Shown here: piece after piece, positions 37,059 to 46,635 of the stretch
Position numbering within the stretch: the first letter of the stretch is position 1
How the letters are laid out: each line of letters starts with the position of its first letter
DNA from: CBDHHC01 sp965263345
GTDB taxonomy: Bacteria; Pseudomonadota; Alphaproteobacteria; Rhizobiales; CBDHHC01
Assembly: GCA_965263345.1 (NCBI GenBank)
Contig: CBDHHC010000024.1
Coordinates: 1-64,000 of the forward strand
Reading direction: 5' to 3'
DNA length: 64,000 nt
The notes under the pieces: model-generated
What the model was told of the DNA's origin: nothing
The model's input: the letters and a program-made list of their open reading frames with translations, nothing else
The model's database searches: none
Made by a program: the position numbers and the translations under genes

Positions 37059-37823
37059 TCAACAAGTTATGCCATTCTGGAAGCATTTAAAATTCCCTGG
37101 TTCCATTATTGTCCAACTTTCATCTTTTGTAAGAGGAATGGTAGCAATGACGGAAACAATATCACCTACCGAAGTAAATTCACGAAAATCAATAGTCCAA
37201 TCTTTATCAATTAAACTTGCTTTTCCAAAAGGAGCGCGTCTCGTAATCCAACTAAGCTGCGTTCCACAATAACAATATAAAAATTTTGAGTCACATAAGA
37301 GCATATTGAAAATACCCAGTGCAGCAACTTCATCAGCTAAACCATTAATAAAAACTTTTAATTGAGAAGTAGATTTAGGCGGTTTTGGATATTTTTTGCG
37401 TACCTGATCCATAATCCAGCAAAAGGCATACTCACTATCTGTCGTACCAACAGGTTGATAAAATTTCAAAGGCCATTTTTTTATCCCCTTCAATTTACCA
37501 TTATGAGCAAAAGACCAGCTCCTCCCCCATAATTCACGAAGAAATGGATGTGTATTCTCAAGACAGACTTTACCATGTGTTGCCTTCCGGATATGACTAA
37601 TCACATTGCAACTTTTAAGAGATTGACTGCGCAAAAATTTAGCCATTTCTGAATGACAGCTTGGAAGTGGATCATGAAAGGTCCGACAACCTCGCCCTTC
37701 ATAAAACGCAATGCCCCATCCATCACGATGAACCCCGGTCCTGCCACCCCGCTCGATAAGTCCAGAAAAACTGAAACGTATATCTGTTGGGACATTACAA
37801 TTCATCCCAAGCAATTCACACAT
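37059..37823 (-). CDS. Class II glutamine amidotransferase (YafJ-like)
   Basis: A 254-residue protein with an N-terminal Cys2 nucleophile (MCELLGMNC) and glutaminase motifs RTGVHRDGWGIAFY, ISHIRKATHG, NTHPFLRELWGR and FAHNGKL. It is the stand-alone Ntn-type glutaminase class (YafJ/DUG3-like); partners and products are unclear in bacteria. It is the first gene of the pair with lhgO. Confidence 0.88.
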   Translation of the reverse strand: MCELLGMNCNVPTDIRFSFSGLIERGGRTGVHRDGWGIAFYEGRGCRTFHDPLPSCHSEMAKFLRSQSLKSCNVISHIRKATHGKVCLENTHPFLRELWGRSWSFAHNGKLKGIKKWPLKFYQPVGTTDSEYAFCWIMDQVRKKYPKPPKSTSQLKVFINGLADEVAALGIFNMLLCDSKFLYCYCGTQLSWITRRAPFGKASLIDKDWTIDFREFTSVGDIVSVIATIPLTKDESWTIMEPGNFKCFQNGITC

Positions 37824-37983
37824 AAATTAAGATCCCTATACAATATATTCGTATGATATGAATTGAATTTGCTGTCTAATTGAGTCGTATTTTGAACATA
37901 TTACTTTTATATCTCATAACATAATAATGCAAAATACTATTATAAATGTTACGTATAATAATTTATGGTTACAGATGTAAATT

Positions 37984-38667
37984 ATGATTACTGAAACCGA
38001 TCCTAGAATTGAACTTGGTTATAAAAAGCTAAAAAATTATTGGGATCAAATAGGTCCCTCAGATCAAGATGTCTTGTCATATATTGTCAACCCTCAGTTT
38101 ATGGGGGCCCCTCCTTGGCCTAATACCCGCCAAGCTTACAGAGTTGTTCGCCCTAAAAATAGTTTAATAATAGCATCAGATGGTCTGTCAGACCCATTTG
38201 TTGGAACAAGTAGAGAAAATATGCAAGGCTATGGTTGTGAAGTTTATGTAGAAGTTCCTGAATTTGCAGATGCAAAGTTTGATGATATTAATGGCAGTTG
38301 GGCTTTTGCATTAGTCGAGAACTTTGCCCAGAATATAGCATACATGGAAGGAATTTCAGAGCATCTAGAAAAATTTCATATCATGTCCATGGAATTTCCA
38401 TTTGAAGATGGGGTGTTTCCAGATCAATGGATGACAAAAAATGGAACAGTAGGGGCCTTAATAAATCTAAGCATACCAGAGCGTCCTAGTAAAATTTCTG
38501 ATATGCCTTTTGGTCCAGTCGATATTATCTGCTTAACGCTTCTTAAACCCGAAGAACTTAATAAATTAGCTGAAGGGGGAGCGGTAGCACGTAATAAGCT
38601 TGCAGAGAAATTCTCTAAAAGGCCTGAAGGGCATATCTGCACACTTGAAAGAGAACTTGTTGAATAA
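37984..38667 (+). CDS. Suppressor-of-fused domain protein (probable)
   Basis: A 227-residue soluble protein. The blocks WPNTRQAYRVVRPKNSLIIA and GLSDPF resemble bacterial SUFU-domain (PF05076-like) proteins, which occur as single genes or as immunity proteins. The rest (YGCEVYVEVPEF, MEFPFEDGVFPDQW) fits that fold. No toxin gene is adjacent. Function unknown. Confidence 0.55.
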   Translation: MITETDPRIELGYKKLKNYWDQIGPSDQDVLSYIVNPQFMGAPPWPNTRQAYRVVRPKNSLIIASDGLSDPFVGTSRENMQGYGCEVYVEVPEFADAKFDDINGSWAFALVENFAQNIAYMEGISEHLEKFHIMSMEFPFEDGVFPDQWMTKNGTVGALINLSIPERPSKISDMPFGPVDIICLTLLKPEELNKLAEGGAVARNKLAEKFSKRPEGHICTLERELVE

Positions 38668-38936
38668 TCCTCTATATAGTTGAAGCTAACAAATGTAGCC
38701 CATAACATTAATAAGTTTTGGAGATACAGCACCTACATTTCATGAAACTAAGCTTTTGTTTAGAAACCATATGTAAATTGATAAAAACAAAGAATGAATA
38801 TAAAATTGAACTATATTCATCATGTTTTTCTACATTTTAGCATGAGAAAATATCTTTTCGTAGAAATAATATCAGCTATTCTTTAACTTAATAGACTATA
38901 AAATTTCATGTTGTTTCTAATCACGAAAGCCATTGA

Positions 38937-40007
38937 ATGTCCCGAAATATAGAACTCAAACCACTCACGAGAAGTCAGCAATTCGCATCTGATAATTATG
39001 CTGGTGTATGCCCTGAAGTCATTGAGGTAATTAATGAAGCAAATATGACAGGGCATGAATACGCTTATGGTGACGATAGGTGGACAGATATAGTATGCAC
39101 ACGTATAAGAGAATTATTTGAAACAGACTGTGAAGTTTTCTTCGTTTTTAATGGCACAGCCGCAAATTCATTATCATTAGCAGCCTTATGTCAACCTTAT
39201 CATTCTGTGATTTGTCACGAAATTGCACATATCGAAACTGACGAATGTGGTGGCCCTGAATTTTTTTCGAATGGATCTAAGCTCCTTTTGGTAAAAGGAG
39301 AGAATGCAAAAGTAACACCTGAAACCATCAATGAAGTGGTGATGAGACGAACAGATATCCATTATCCAAAACCAAAAGTCGTATCATTGACCCAATCTAC
39401 AGAATTAGGAACAGTATATAAGGTTGATGAATTGCGAGCAATTGTTGCTATGGCAAAACGTCATGATTTAAGATTGCATATGGATGGGGCACGTTTTGCA
39501 AATGCAGTTGCTTCTTTAGGGGTACATCCCTCGGAAATAACCTGGCGCTCTGGTATAGATGTCCTCTGCTTTGGTGGAACTAAAAATGGTTTGCCTCTTG
39601 GTGAGATTGTTGTATTTTTTAATAAAGCCTATGCTGCAGACTTTGCTTACAGAGTAAAACAGGCTGGTCAGCTTTGTTCAAAAATGCGTTTTATTTCAGC
39701 CCCGTGGTTAGGATTAATCAACGATGATGTTTGGTTGCGTAACGCAAGTCATGCAAACGCAATGGCTAAATACCTTCATGACTGTATTGCTAAAATAAAT
39801 GGAATTAACATCATGTTTCCATGTGAAGCAAATGTCGTTTTTGTAGAACTACCTGAGGTTATTTCGACCAAATTGAGAGATCAAGGTTGGCATTTCTACA
39901 ATTTTATTGGTAAGGGGGGATGCCGTCTTATGTGTTCTTGGGATACAAAAAAAGAGACCATCAATGACTTCGTTGATGATCTCAAACAAATAGCACAAGA
40001 AATATGA
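38937..40007 (+). CDS. ltaE: Low-specificity L-threonine aldolase
   Basis: A 356-residue PLP enzyme that splits threonine into glycine and acetaldehyde. Visible features: SDNYAGVCPEVIEVI start block, YGDDRWTDIV, FFVFNGTAANSLSL, HLHMDGARFANA-like RLHMDGARFANAV with the PLP-binding Asp, and the Schiff-base lysine in CFGGTKNGLPLGE. The stop is five bases from the stop of the convergent neighbour. Identity is confident at family level. Confidence 0.9.
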   Translation: MSRNIELKPLTRSQQFASDNYAGVCPEVIEVINEANMTGHEYAYGDDRWTDIVCTRIRELFETDCEVFFVFNGTAANSLSLAALCQPYHSVICHEIAHIETDECGGPEFFSNGSKLLLVKGENAKVTPETINEVVMRRTDIHYPKPKVVSLTQSTELGTVYKVDELRAIVAMAKRHDLRLHMDGARFANAVASLGVHPSEITWRSGIDVLCFGGTKNGLPLGEIVVFFNKAYAADFAYRVKQAGQLCSKMRFISAPWLGLINDDVWLRNASHANAMAKYLHDCIAKINGINIMFPCEANVVFVELPEVISTKLRDQGWHFYNFIGKGGCRLMCSWDTKKETINDFVDDLKQIAQEI

Positions 40008-40012
40008 TAAGA

Positions 40013-41005
40013 CTATTGATCTAAAATATCCTGCAGGCCTGCTTTGATAAAGCTTTCACTCTTATTAGCTTCATGTGAAGGACCAAAACCAAATTCAGAT
40101 TGAGCACAATAAGATCTATCAGCTTTAGTGATTTGTTCTTCTATGATTTGTAAACCATGCTGTGTTTTGGCAATAATGACATAAAAGCCTCTATCATCAA
40201 AACAATTTGAGATATCTCTCCTATGGGCCTCAATCTTGATGACCTTGTTATTTCGAGATGTATAGACATTGAAATATTTAGATTTATTACGCTGAGACTT
40301 ATAACCTTGCATAATAAACTTTAGTCTATCTTTGTAAGGTACAAGTGAGGATTTATGTGTTGTTTTTAAATATCTTCCATAGCCTTGATCTTTGCGAACA
40401 ATAAAGTTCACGCTTTCAGAATAATAATGTGAAACTTTTGGGTCATATTTATCCCAAAGCGCACGGCTGTGACGAAATATTCTTAAGGCATTCTTTTTGT
40501 TAAGCTGGCCAGACCGCAACTCTTCATTACAAAAATTTGCTTCTGAATAGCCAAAAACTTCATGGAATATTTTGAATGCATTTCCATCTTTTACAAACTG
40601 CAATTGATATCCAGGAAAATGAAAGCAATTATGTGGAAAATAAACATCTGCAAAAAGGAGTGTTTTATTCTTCTCACGAACCATGCGAATATTTTCAAAT
40701 TTGATCATCAAGTTAGAACGATCAATATATGAAGAAAAAATACTCTTAGTTGGTTGTCCTGGAAGCTTGACATTTGCATGGAGCAACTTGGAGCGGCTCT
40801 GTCTGTTAGAATATATAATCTTGAACTTTATCATTGCATTTTTAGCATAAAGTCCTGATAGCTTATTTGGGTTCGAATAATGAAAGTTAGTTTTCAGTTT
40901 TAAGATATGATTTATATCTGCCGAGACATCTATTGATGCATAGGCTTCTAAACTCAGGCACATTGCTCCTAGCCCAAAGAGCAGTGCGGTGCACCAATTA
41001 CGCAT
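40013..41005 (-). CDS. Hypothetical exported protein
   Basis: Not recognised. About 330 residues with a signal peptide if read from ATG 41005 (WCTALLFGLGAMCLSLEAYA); the frame is open 14 codons further upstream without a better ribosome site. The mature part is basic and beta-rich, with paired cysteines (HNCFHFPG, NFCNEEL, SNCFDDRG, RSYCAQS) that suggest disulfides in the periplasm. No known domain seen. Confidence 0.65.
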   Translation of the reverse strand: MRNWCTALLFGLGAMCLSLEAYASIDVSADINHILKLKTNFHYSNPNKLSGLYAKNAMIKFKIIYSNRQSRSKLLHANVKLPGQPTKSIFSSYIDRSNLMIKFENIRMVREKNKTLLFADVYFPHNCFHFPGYQLQFVKDGNAFKIFHEVFGYSEANFCNEELRSGQLNKKNALRIFRHSRALWDKYDPKVSHYYSESVNFIVRKDQGYGRYLKTTHKSSLVPYKDRLKFIMQGYKSQRNKSKYFNVYTSRNNKVIKIEAHRRDISNCFDDRGFYVIIAKTQHGLQIIEEQITKADRSYCAQSEFGFGPSHEANKSESFIKAGLQDILDQ

Positions 41006-41176
41006 ATTAAACTCATAATACTTGATTACTGGTATGGAGTGGACCACGCCTCTTCTTAATTAGAATGATAATTTAACCAAGATATTATGAAAAAACAACT
41101 GTATTGAATTATGGAATGTCCCTTTTAGGAAAACGGAGCAACATATGTTGTATTTATGTCAAATTGTTCAATACCT

Positions 41177-41989
41177 TCAGGTCTCCGAAGTCTCTTGTAA
41201 ATATGCTTTTATATAATCTCTATAATATAATGAAATTCCAGAGACGAAAACAAGGACTGCATAAAAGGCAATTAAAACTCGGATCAATACAAAAGTATAT
41301 GCTAGACCAATTTCAATTTCCTGTCCTGTTTTATGATAGCTTAAAAAGGCATGGTCCCAGGCGGTCAACATCGTAAAGCCAATAGCTGTAATTAAGAACA
41401 AAATAATGGGCCATATGATTTTGTTAGATGCTTTATTTTCGGTTTCTTCATAGTATGCAGTCTGGGGAGTTTCTGTTGCAACCATCGGCAAGGAAAGAAT
41501 AGCCTGGCGAAGTATAAGACAAAAAACTCCCCCAACGGCAGCAAGAATAGCAAAGTCAAAAACGGGATCAATTGATGAGGCTTTCTCAGTAAATAGCCAT
41601 GAGGTTTCAACACCAAGAAATTTATCAAGACCAAGCAAAATAAGACATCCACTGGTAAAAGTTATAAGCGAGAGAACAAGAGAGTGCTGAAAATAACTCC
41701 AGTCACGGGACTTAGGTATAAAATAAAAGAAATCTGGGGCTTCATCTAAAATAAGCTTTCTATGCCATCTCACTAAACCACATACGAACAGTATTGCAAG
41801 ATAGATAGACAAGACAACATCAACGGCAATGAGCAGCTTAATCACATCACTCTTCAAGGCCAAGCTTGGTGTAAAAATAGTCCAGAAAAATAATACCGCA
41901 ATAACAACCAACTGCACCCAAAAGATAGTAAACACAGATGATAAATGTCGTAAGGGGGACCATAGAGCTTTAAGAGGGATGAAGTACAT
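41177..41989 (-). CDS. Hypothetical six-TM membrane protein, paralogue of 45599-46486
   Basis: Multi-pass membrane protein, 270 residues from ATG 41989 (MYFIPLKALWSPLRHLS, with GATAGG upstream). It shares a motif with the gene at 45599-46486: WHRKLILDEAPDFFYFIPKS RDW (here in two blocks) against WHRKIVLSEP and MRDWKY. Both end in TM-rich segments. The family is known only as hypothetical membrane proteins in alphaproteobacteria; role unknown. Confidence 0.68.
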   Translation of the reverse strand: MYFIPLKALWSPLRHLSSVFTIFWVQLVVIAVLFFWTIFTPSLALKSDVIKLLIAVDVVLSIYLAILFVCGLVRWHRKLILDEAPDFFYFIPKSRDWSYFQHSLVLSLITFTSGCLILLGLDKFLGVETSWLFTEKASSIDPVFDFAILAAVGGVFCLILRQAILSLPMVATETPQTAYYEETENKASNKIIWPIILFLITAIGFTMLTAWDHAFLSYHKTGQEIEIGLAYTFVLIRVLIAFYAVLVFVSGISLYYRDYIKAYLQETSET

Positions 41990-42085
41990 AAATGACCTAT
42001 CGTTAATATTGTTGCTTTTCAAATTATGAAGCTTATTGAAACGATATAATGGATATAGCAATAACAAGCAATATTATGTTATTCA

Positions 42086-42964
42086 TCATTGAGCGGCCTG
42101 AAGCGTTAACATCGAAAAATGCTTGCGAATATGATCTGAAAGTTCAAGAACCATTTTGCTTGGCTCAGTCTTTTTTAGATAGAGATTCATATAATATACT
42201 GGTAAAGGAGGCAAACCACTATCAGGCCCTAATACTTCTAAATAATCTGGAACTGTATGAGAGAGCATAGGAGCTACAGCCATATCAGCCTCGAGTAAAG
42301 CAGATTGTGCAATCATACCTCGTGCCATAGCTGTTGTAAAAGTCCAGTTGCGGTTGTATTTCGTCAAAGTATCAATCACGGAAGTTCGAAAGGCACATGT
42401 ATCATCATCAAGGGCAACATGTAATGGATCAAGCATATAAGCATGCCCAGCAGGCGCTCCCACCCAGACGAGTTCATCTGCAAGCAATCTATCGCGATTA
42501 CGCGGACTGCTAGATTGAGTTGTAAGAGTAAGGTCAATCTCACTGTCCTCTAGCATTTTCAAAAGCCGAACTGTTGTTTCACAAATTAACCGCACTTGAA
42601 TGCGTGGCCAGGATTTGTGGAAGCTTCTTAATATAGGTGGGATATAAGGTTGGACTATATCGTAAGGCACTCCCAGACGAATTTCTCCTTCAAATTCGGG
42701 CGTTGTCATCAAAGCCCAAATCTCGTCATTTAAAGAGAGGCTCCTCTTTGCATAGCTCATCAAACGTTCTCCATGGGCAGAGAGTTTAATTTGCCGTTCA
42801 CTCCGATCAAAAAGTTCTACGTCAAACTGTTCTTCTAACCTTTTGATCTGTTGACTAACAGCGGCTTGTGTCAGATTAAGGTGTTTTCCAGCACTGGTCA
42901 TGCCACCGCTTTCATAAACCGCAACAAAAGCTCTTAGTAAAGCCAAGTCTATATGTCTTGCCAT
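42086..42964 (-). CDS. LysR-family transcriptional regulator
   Basis: A 292-residue LysR protein. The N-terminal HTH reads LLRAFVAVYESGGMTSAGKH, TQAAVSQQIKRLEEQFDVEL and FDRSERQIKLSAHG. The C-terminal domain binds an effector. It is divergent from the DUF1127 gene. A T-N11-A palindrome lies just upstream of its start. Target genes beyond the neighbour cannot be told. Confidence 0.92.
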   Translation of the reverse strand: MARHIDLALLRAFVAVYESGGMTSAGKHLNLTQAAVSQQIKRLEEQFDVELFDRSERQIKLSAHGERLMSYAKRSLSLNDEIWALMTTPEFEGEIRLGVPYDIVQPYIPPILRSFHKSWPRIQVRLICETTVRLLKMLEDSEIDLTLTTQSSSPRNRDRLLADELVWVGAPAGHAYMLDPLHVALDDDTCAFRTSVIDTLTKYNRNWTFTTAMARGMIAQSALLEADMAVAPMLSHTVPDYLEVLGPDSGLPPLPVYYMNLYLKKTEPSKMVLELSDHIRKHFSMLTLQAAQ

Positions 42965-42975
42965 TATCTATACCC

Positions 42976-42990
42976 ATAACGATTTGTTAT
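42976..42990. promoter_or_regulatory. LysR-type operator candidate (T-N11-A)
   Basis: ATAACGATTTGTTAT is an inverted repeat with the LysR T-N11-A spacing, 12 bases before the lysR ATG. It suits autoregulation and control of the divergent DUF1127 gene. Confidence 0.55.
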
Positions 42991-43112
42991 AGACAATATA
43001 ATAAACATTCATTTCCATTATGCAAGATTAATGACTAAATATGTACCATCACGTGTCATAATCTGAATGAAACAGCTATGGCCCAGCACTTAAATTATAT
43101 ATGAGGAATGTG

Positions 43113-43343
43113 ATGGCAATTATAGATCACTACGCGACAAGCCAGCGCAATTCTGGCTTATTTTTGATAACAAAAATCAAAAAAGTTATTACCAATATAA
43201 AGTATGCATTTGAAATTGCTCAACAAAGACATGATCTGCAAAAATTAGATAATGATCGTCTAAAAGACATTGGTATTACAAAATATCAAGCTGATATGGA
43301 AATCAATCGTGACTTCTGGGATACTCCGGAAAAGAAGAATTGA
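43113..43343 (+). CDS. DUF1127 domain protein
   Basis: A 76-residue protein. ATG 43113 has GAGGA five bases upstream. The C-terminal DUF1127 block is LQKLDNDRLKDIGITKYQAD, ending NRDFW. Such short basic proteins are very common in alphaproteobacteria; some act in RNA turnover and phosphate or stress responses. It has its own terminator. Confidence 0.88.
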   Translation: MAIIDHYATSQRNSGLFLITKIKKVITNIKYAFEIAQQRHDLQKLDNDRLKDIGITKYQADMEINRDFWDTPEKKN

Positions 43344-43367
43344 GTTTATGATTAGGCGTAAATTATA

Positions 43368-43396
43368 GGGCGGAAAAATTCCGCCCGAAATTTTAA
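43368..43396 (+). terminator. Terminator after the DUF1127 gene
   Basis: Perfect stem GGGCGGAA / TTCCGCCC with a 3-base loop and a following AAATTTTAAT tail; the T tail is short but the stem is strong. Confidence 0.7.
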
Positions 43397-43452
43397 TGAT
43401 TAATCTTATAAAAGTCATATACAAATCTAAAAGAAACAGGAAGAAATTTAGA

Positions 43453-43977
43453 TTATGTTCTTACAAGCTCATACATATAAACCTTTTTGGCTGTATGTTT
43501 TTTATCTAAGATTGCAGAGTTAAATATAGTTTGAACCTTAAATTTTCTCCCACTGTAAATAACGTTCTGATTTTTCAGAGAACTCTCCTTATGGATAATC
43601 TTATATCTAAGGCGTGCAGGAAGTCTGGTAATTTTGTAAAGTGCAAATGCAAAGCAAGCAATGTTAAGTACAATTAAACCAGTTGTAAAACTATATAGAT
43701 AAAGATCATCAAGTATGATTTTGACATCTTCAAGAACATCATTATTATTCCTAACATGCTCAAATCCAAAATATTGGAGGGCTAGCAGAAAAATGGGGGT
43801 AAAAAATAAACAAACAAATAGATATTTTGAGATTTGTCGTAATTCTTTTTTACACAATGAAAGGTAAGTCCGGATGGGAATCCTGACTTTCTTATCATCA
43901 AGAATCTCTCTGCTACTATGAAAAACTATTTGAATTCTATCAGGATCTGTTTTCCTGTTACTGAAAATTCCTAACAT
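43453..43977 (-). CDS. Hypothetical membrane protein, about 174 residues
   Basis: Not recognised. Start is put at ATG 43977 (MLGIFSNRKTDPDRIQIVF). A longer open frame (to 44073) reads MNFDRIFF then INFDRIIM, an internal direct repeat with no ribosome site. Two TM segments are seen (YLFVCLFFTPIFLLALQYFG and YSFTTGLIVLNIACFAFALY). No neighbour gives a role. Confidence 0.55.
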   Translation of the reverse strand: MLGIFSNRKTDPDRIQIVFHSSREILDDKKVRIPIRTYLSLCKKELRQISKYLFVCLFFTPIFLLALQYFGFEHVRNNNDVLEDVKIILDDLYLYSFTTGLIVLNIACFAFALYKITRLPARLRYKIIHKESSLKNQNVIYSGRKFKVQTIFNSAILDKKHTAKKVYMYELVRT

Positions 43978-44260
43978 AATAATTCTATCGAAATTTATAA
44001 AAAAAATTCTATCAAAATTCATAATTAAAATAATGATATGATAGTATAATTTATGCCTAATAGGAAGCTTCAATTTTATTCAGTCCATGAAATTAGGACC
44101 AACAATTAAGCATCATGCAAGAGAAAAGCGTAATTCAAGATAACACTCAAACATCTGCTTAAAGCTTGAATTGAAAGAATGGGAAAAGACAAATTACATT
44201 TTTAAGATGTTTGAAAAAGGAACATTCCATCAAAGCAGAAATGCTCCTCACTTTTTAGAT

Positions 44261-44863
44261 CTACTGAGTAATTACGATACGCGTCTTGTGCATGCCAAAA
44301 TCTTTAACCATTTTAAAGAATGTTTTAGCATGCTCAGGATGTAATCTCACACAGCCATGAGAAGCAGGGCGTCCAAGATATTTTATATAATCAGTCGCAT
44401 GTATCGCAAATCCACCATTATAAAAGACCGAATGCGGCATTGGTGTCATATCATATTTTCTAGAGTGCCACATTTCATGCATGCGTTTTGGTTTCCAGCT
44501 ACCTGTTGGTGTTGTATAGCCCTTAGCACCTGAAGAAACACGCCATTCTCTCCACAGACTACCATTAACAAAAACCTTCATGCGCTGCTCTGAAAGGTCA
44601 ACTCGAGCAACCAATTTATTCTTTCCTTTTGGGAGCCTGCGAGAAAGTGAAGATCTGAAAATACTCCCACCAGCCTCATAAAGCGTATGATATTTGGCAC
44701 TGTTTTTATCTTGTGGAATATAGTCTGCAGAATCAGAAAATATTTCATCAAAAGTATCCGCATTTGCTGGATAAGTTGTGATTGATAAAACAGAAATTAA
44801 AACAAAAGCTGCACATAAAATTCTATGGCAACATAATTTGATATTATGTAAAAATAAATACAT
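44261..44863 (-). CDS. L,D-transpeptidase (YkuD domain)
   Basis: Exported 200-residue enzyme that forms 3-3 cross-links in peptidoglycan or anchors lipoproteins. A signal peptide (LCAAFVLISVLSITTYPANA) is followed by the YkuD domain: IHATDYIKYLGRPASHGCVRL with the catalytic SHGCVR motif (Cys nucleophile), preceded by WRVSSGAKGYTTPTG. Single-domain, no LysM part. Confidence 0.92.
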   Translation of the reverse strand: MYLFLHNIKLCCHRILCAAFVLISVLSITTYPANADTFDEIFSDSADYIPQDKNSAKYHTLYEAGGSIFRSSLSRRLPKGKNKLVARVDLSEQRMKVFVNGSLWREWRVSSGAKGYTTPTGSWKPKRMHEMWHSRKYDMTPMPHSVFYNGGFAIHATDYIKYLGRPASHGCVRLHPEHAKTFFKMVKDFGMHKTRIVITQ

Positions 44864-45070
44864 TCCTCAGCTCCCTACGCGTAACTCAATATCAAAGACA
44901 TCCAAACGGCACATCATAAATTAGTCAACACTATTTTTGATATTTGTTAATCAAAGGTAAGCAAGATTGAAAAAAGTGAAAAATATTACAGAAAATCTTA
45001 AACAGCTCACAAAGAAGTGAAATAAACACACTTATCAACGATTATTTTATTTAGTAAGAGCCATCTAAAG

Positions 45071-45460
45071 TTATTTTCTTTCAATCTCATAACCAGCATC
45101 TTGCCAGGCTGTAAATCCACCATCCATGTGCTGAATATCTGTAAACCCCATTTTTATGAGGGTTGCGCCTGCCAATGCTGAGCGCCAACCTGATTGGCAA
45201 TACAGCAGGTAAGGTTTTGAGGGCTCAAAAATATCCTTGTAATATGGGCTTGCAGGATCAACCCAAAACTCTAGCATGCCTCGAGGCGCATGAAAGGCTC
45301 CTGGAACAAACCCTGTACGAACCAATTCTCGCACATCTCGTAGATCAATAAATTGTGCTTTTTCACTCTTAAGAATGTCGAGAGCTTCATTTACAGAGAT
45401 CGCTTTCACCAATCGAGAGGCTTCTTCGACAAGGTCCTTAACACCAAGTTTTAGTGACAT
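45071..45460 (-). CDS. Rhodanese-domain protein
   Basis: A 129-residue single-domain rhodanese. The active-site loop is YCQSGWRSA with the catalytic Cys; the typical first motif is FIDLRDVREL and the closing block is MDGGFTAWQDAGY. It is cytoplasmic and carries sulfane sulfur. Intact, alone on the minus strand. Confidence 0.88.
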   Translation of the reverse strand: MSLKLGVKDLVEEASRLVKAISVNEALDILKSEKAQFIDLRDVRELVRTGFVPGAFHAPRGMLEFWVDPASPYYKDIFEPSKPYLLYCQSGWRSALAGATLIKMGFTDIQHMDGGFTAWQDAGYEIERK

Positions 45461-45598
45461 GCCCTAACTCCATGGATCTATGAATATCAGATAGAGGAAT
45501 TTAGCATAAGAAAAACTGTTTCTTAATTAGCACATTGTCGAGGAGCATCTCGTGATTGCAAATCAAGGATTCCTAACCACAATGTGGCCTCTTTTAAT

Positions 45599-46486
45599 TC
45601 AAATCTTAGGAAGTTGGTTATAGTGTATGAGTTCCATTCGCACCTTTTTCTCATAAAATAAAGACAGAAGCGTTGTTATCATCAATGGAGCCATAAATAA
45701 TGTAAAAAATGACAACATTTCATAGAGAAATGTTGAGGCATTAAAGATATATTCGCCAGAGAATAGAAAACTAATTGACACCATACCAAACAGTACAAGA
45801 ATAATCATTACAAGCATGGGCAAAGTGCTGGGTATTATAATAATAGCGAACAGAGCAAAGAGCCATGAGAAGCTCTTCGTTCCATTTTTGATATATTTAC
45901 TTATGAACTTAATATCATTTTCTTCAACTGCGATATGCGCCAGCCGAAGCATAGAAGTTCTCGTTAGCATTATGAAAATAATAAATGACACCATAAAAAT
46001 GAAAATAATAACGGAAACTTTGATTAAAAAAGAAAATACACCAAGGTTTATTGGATCTAAAAATTCTCTTTTTAGCAATAAGTAAGGCCAATATATTGTA
46101 GGAGCCAAGAGTATAAAAATTATGGTCCATACAGCAAACAGAATAATGCAACAAAGTATGTATTTCCAGTCTCTCATATGCGGCCAAAATCTTATTGTAG
46201 TTACTGGTTCGGACAGTACAATTTTTCTATGCCAGATAACTGAACCTGTTTGCATAACGATCAATACATAGAACCAGACTAAAAATGGAATGGTACTCAA
46301 AACAATGTTAGGTTCTGATTGTTTGAGTATGGTTTCATATAAGTTTTTTAACTCCGGAAATAGTTGGATTATAAAGGGGCCTGTAAACCAAACACACCAG
46401 AAAATTATGAGTGGCCAGAAAATTTTTACGACATCTTTAAAATCTCGTATTGGCATCCAAAAGCTTTGTAAAATCATTGAGAACAT
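45599..46486 (-). CDS. Hypothetical multi-pass membrane protein, paralogue of 41177-41989
   Basis: About 295 residues from ATG 46486 (AAGG upstream). Around six TM segments, including IIFWCVWFTGPFIIQLF, LVWFYVLIVMQTGSVIW and VSVIIFIFMVSFIIFIML. It shares the W-H-R-K-(I/L)-x-L-x-E motif and an RDWKY/RDWSY motif with the gene at 41177-41989. The two copies bracket LysR, L,D-transpeptidase and rhodanese genes. Role unknown. Confidence 0.68.
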   Translation of the reverse strand: MFSMILQSFWMPIRDFKDVVKIFWPLIIFWCVWFTGPFIIQLFPELKNLYETILKQSEPNIVLSTIPFLVWFYVLIVMQTGSVIWHRKIVLSEPVTTIRFWPHMRDWKYILCCIILFAVWTIIFILLAPTIYWPYLLLKREFLDPINLGVFSFLIKVSVIIFIFMVSFIIFIMLTRTSMLRLAHIAVEENDIKFISKYIKNGTKSFSWLFALFAIIIIPSTLPMLVMIILVLFGMVSISFLFSGEYIFNASTFLYEMLSFFTLFMAPLMITTLLSLFYEKKVRMELIHYNQLPKI

Positions 46487-46635
46487 TATATGCCTTAGTT
46501 TATTATTTTTTAAAAAATACAATATTTAAAACTATAAAATATGATTTATAATCTATAAAATATAGCGTATAAAAACAAACTATTACAGATGAATTTTACA
46601 AATATTATTTAACAAATTTTTATGGAAAAAATAAA

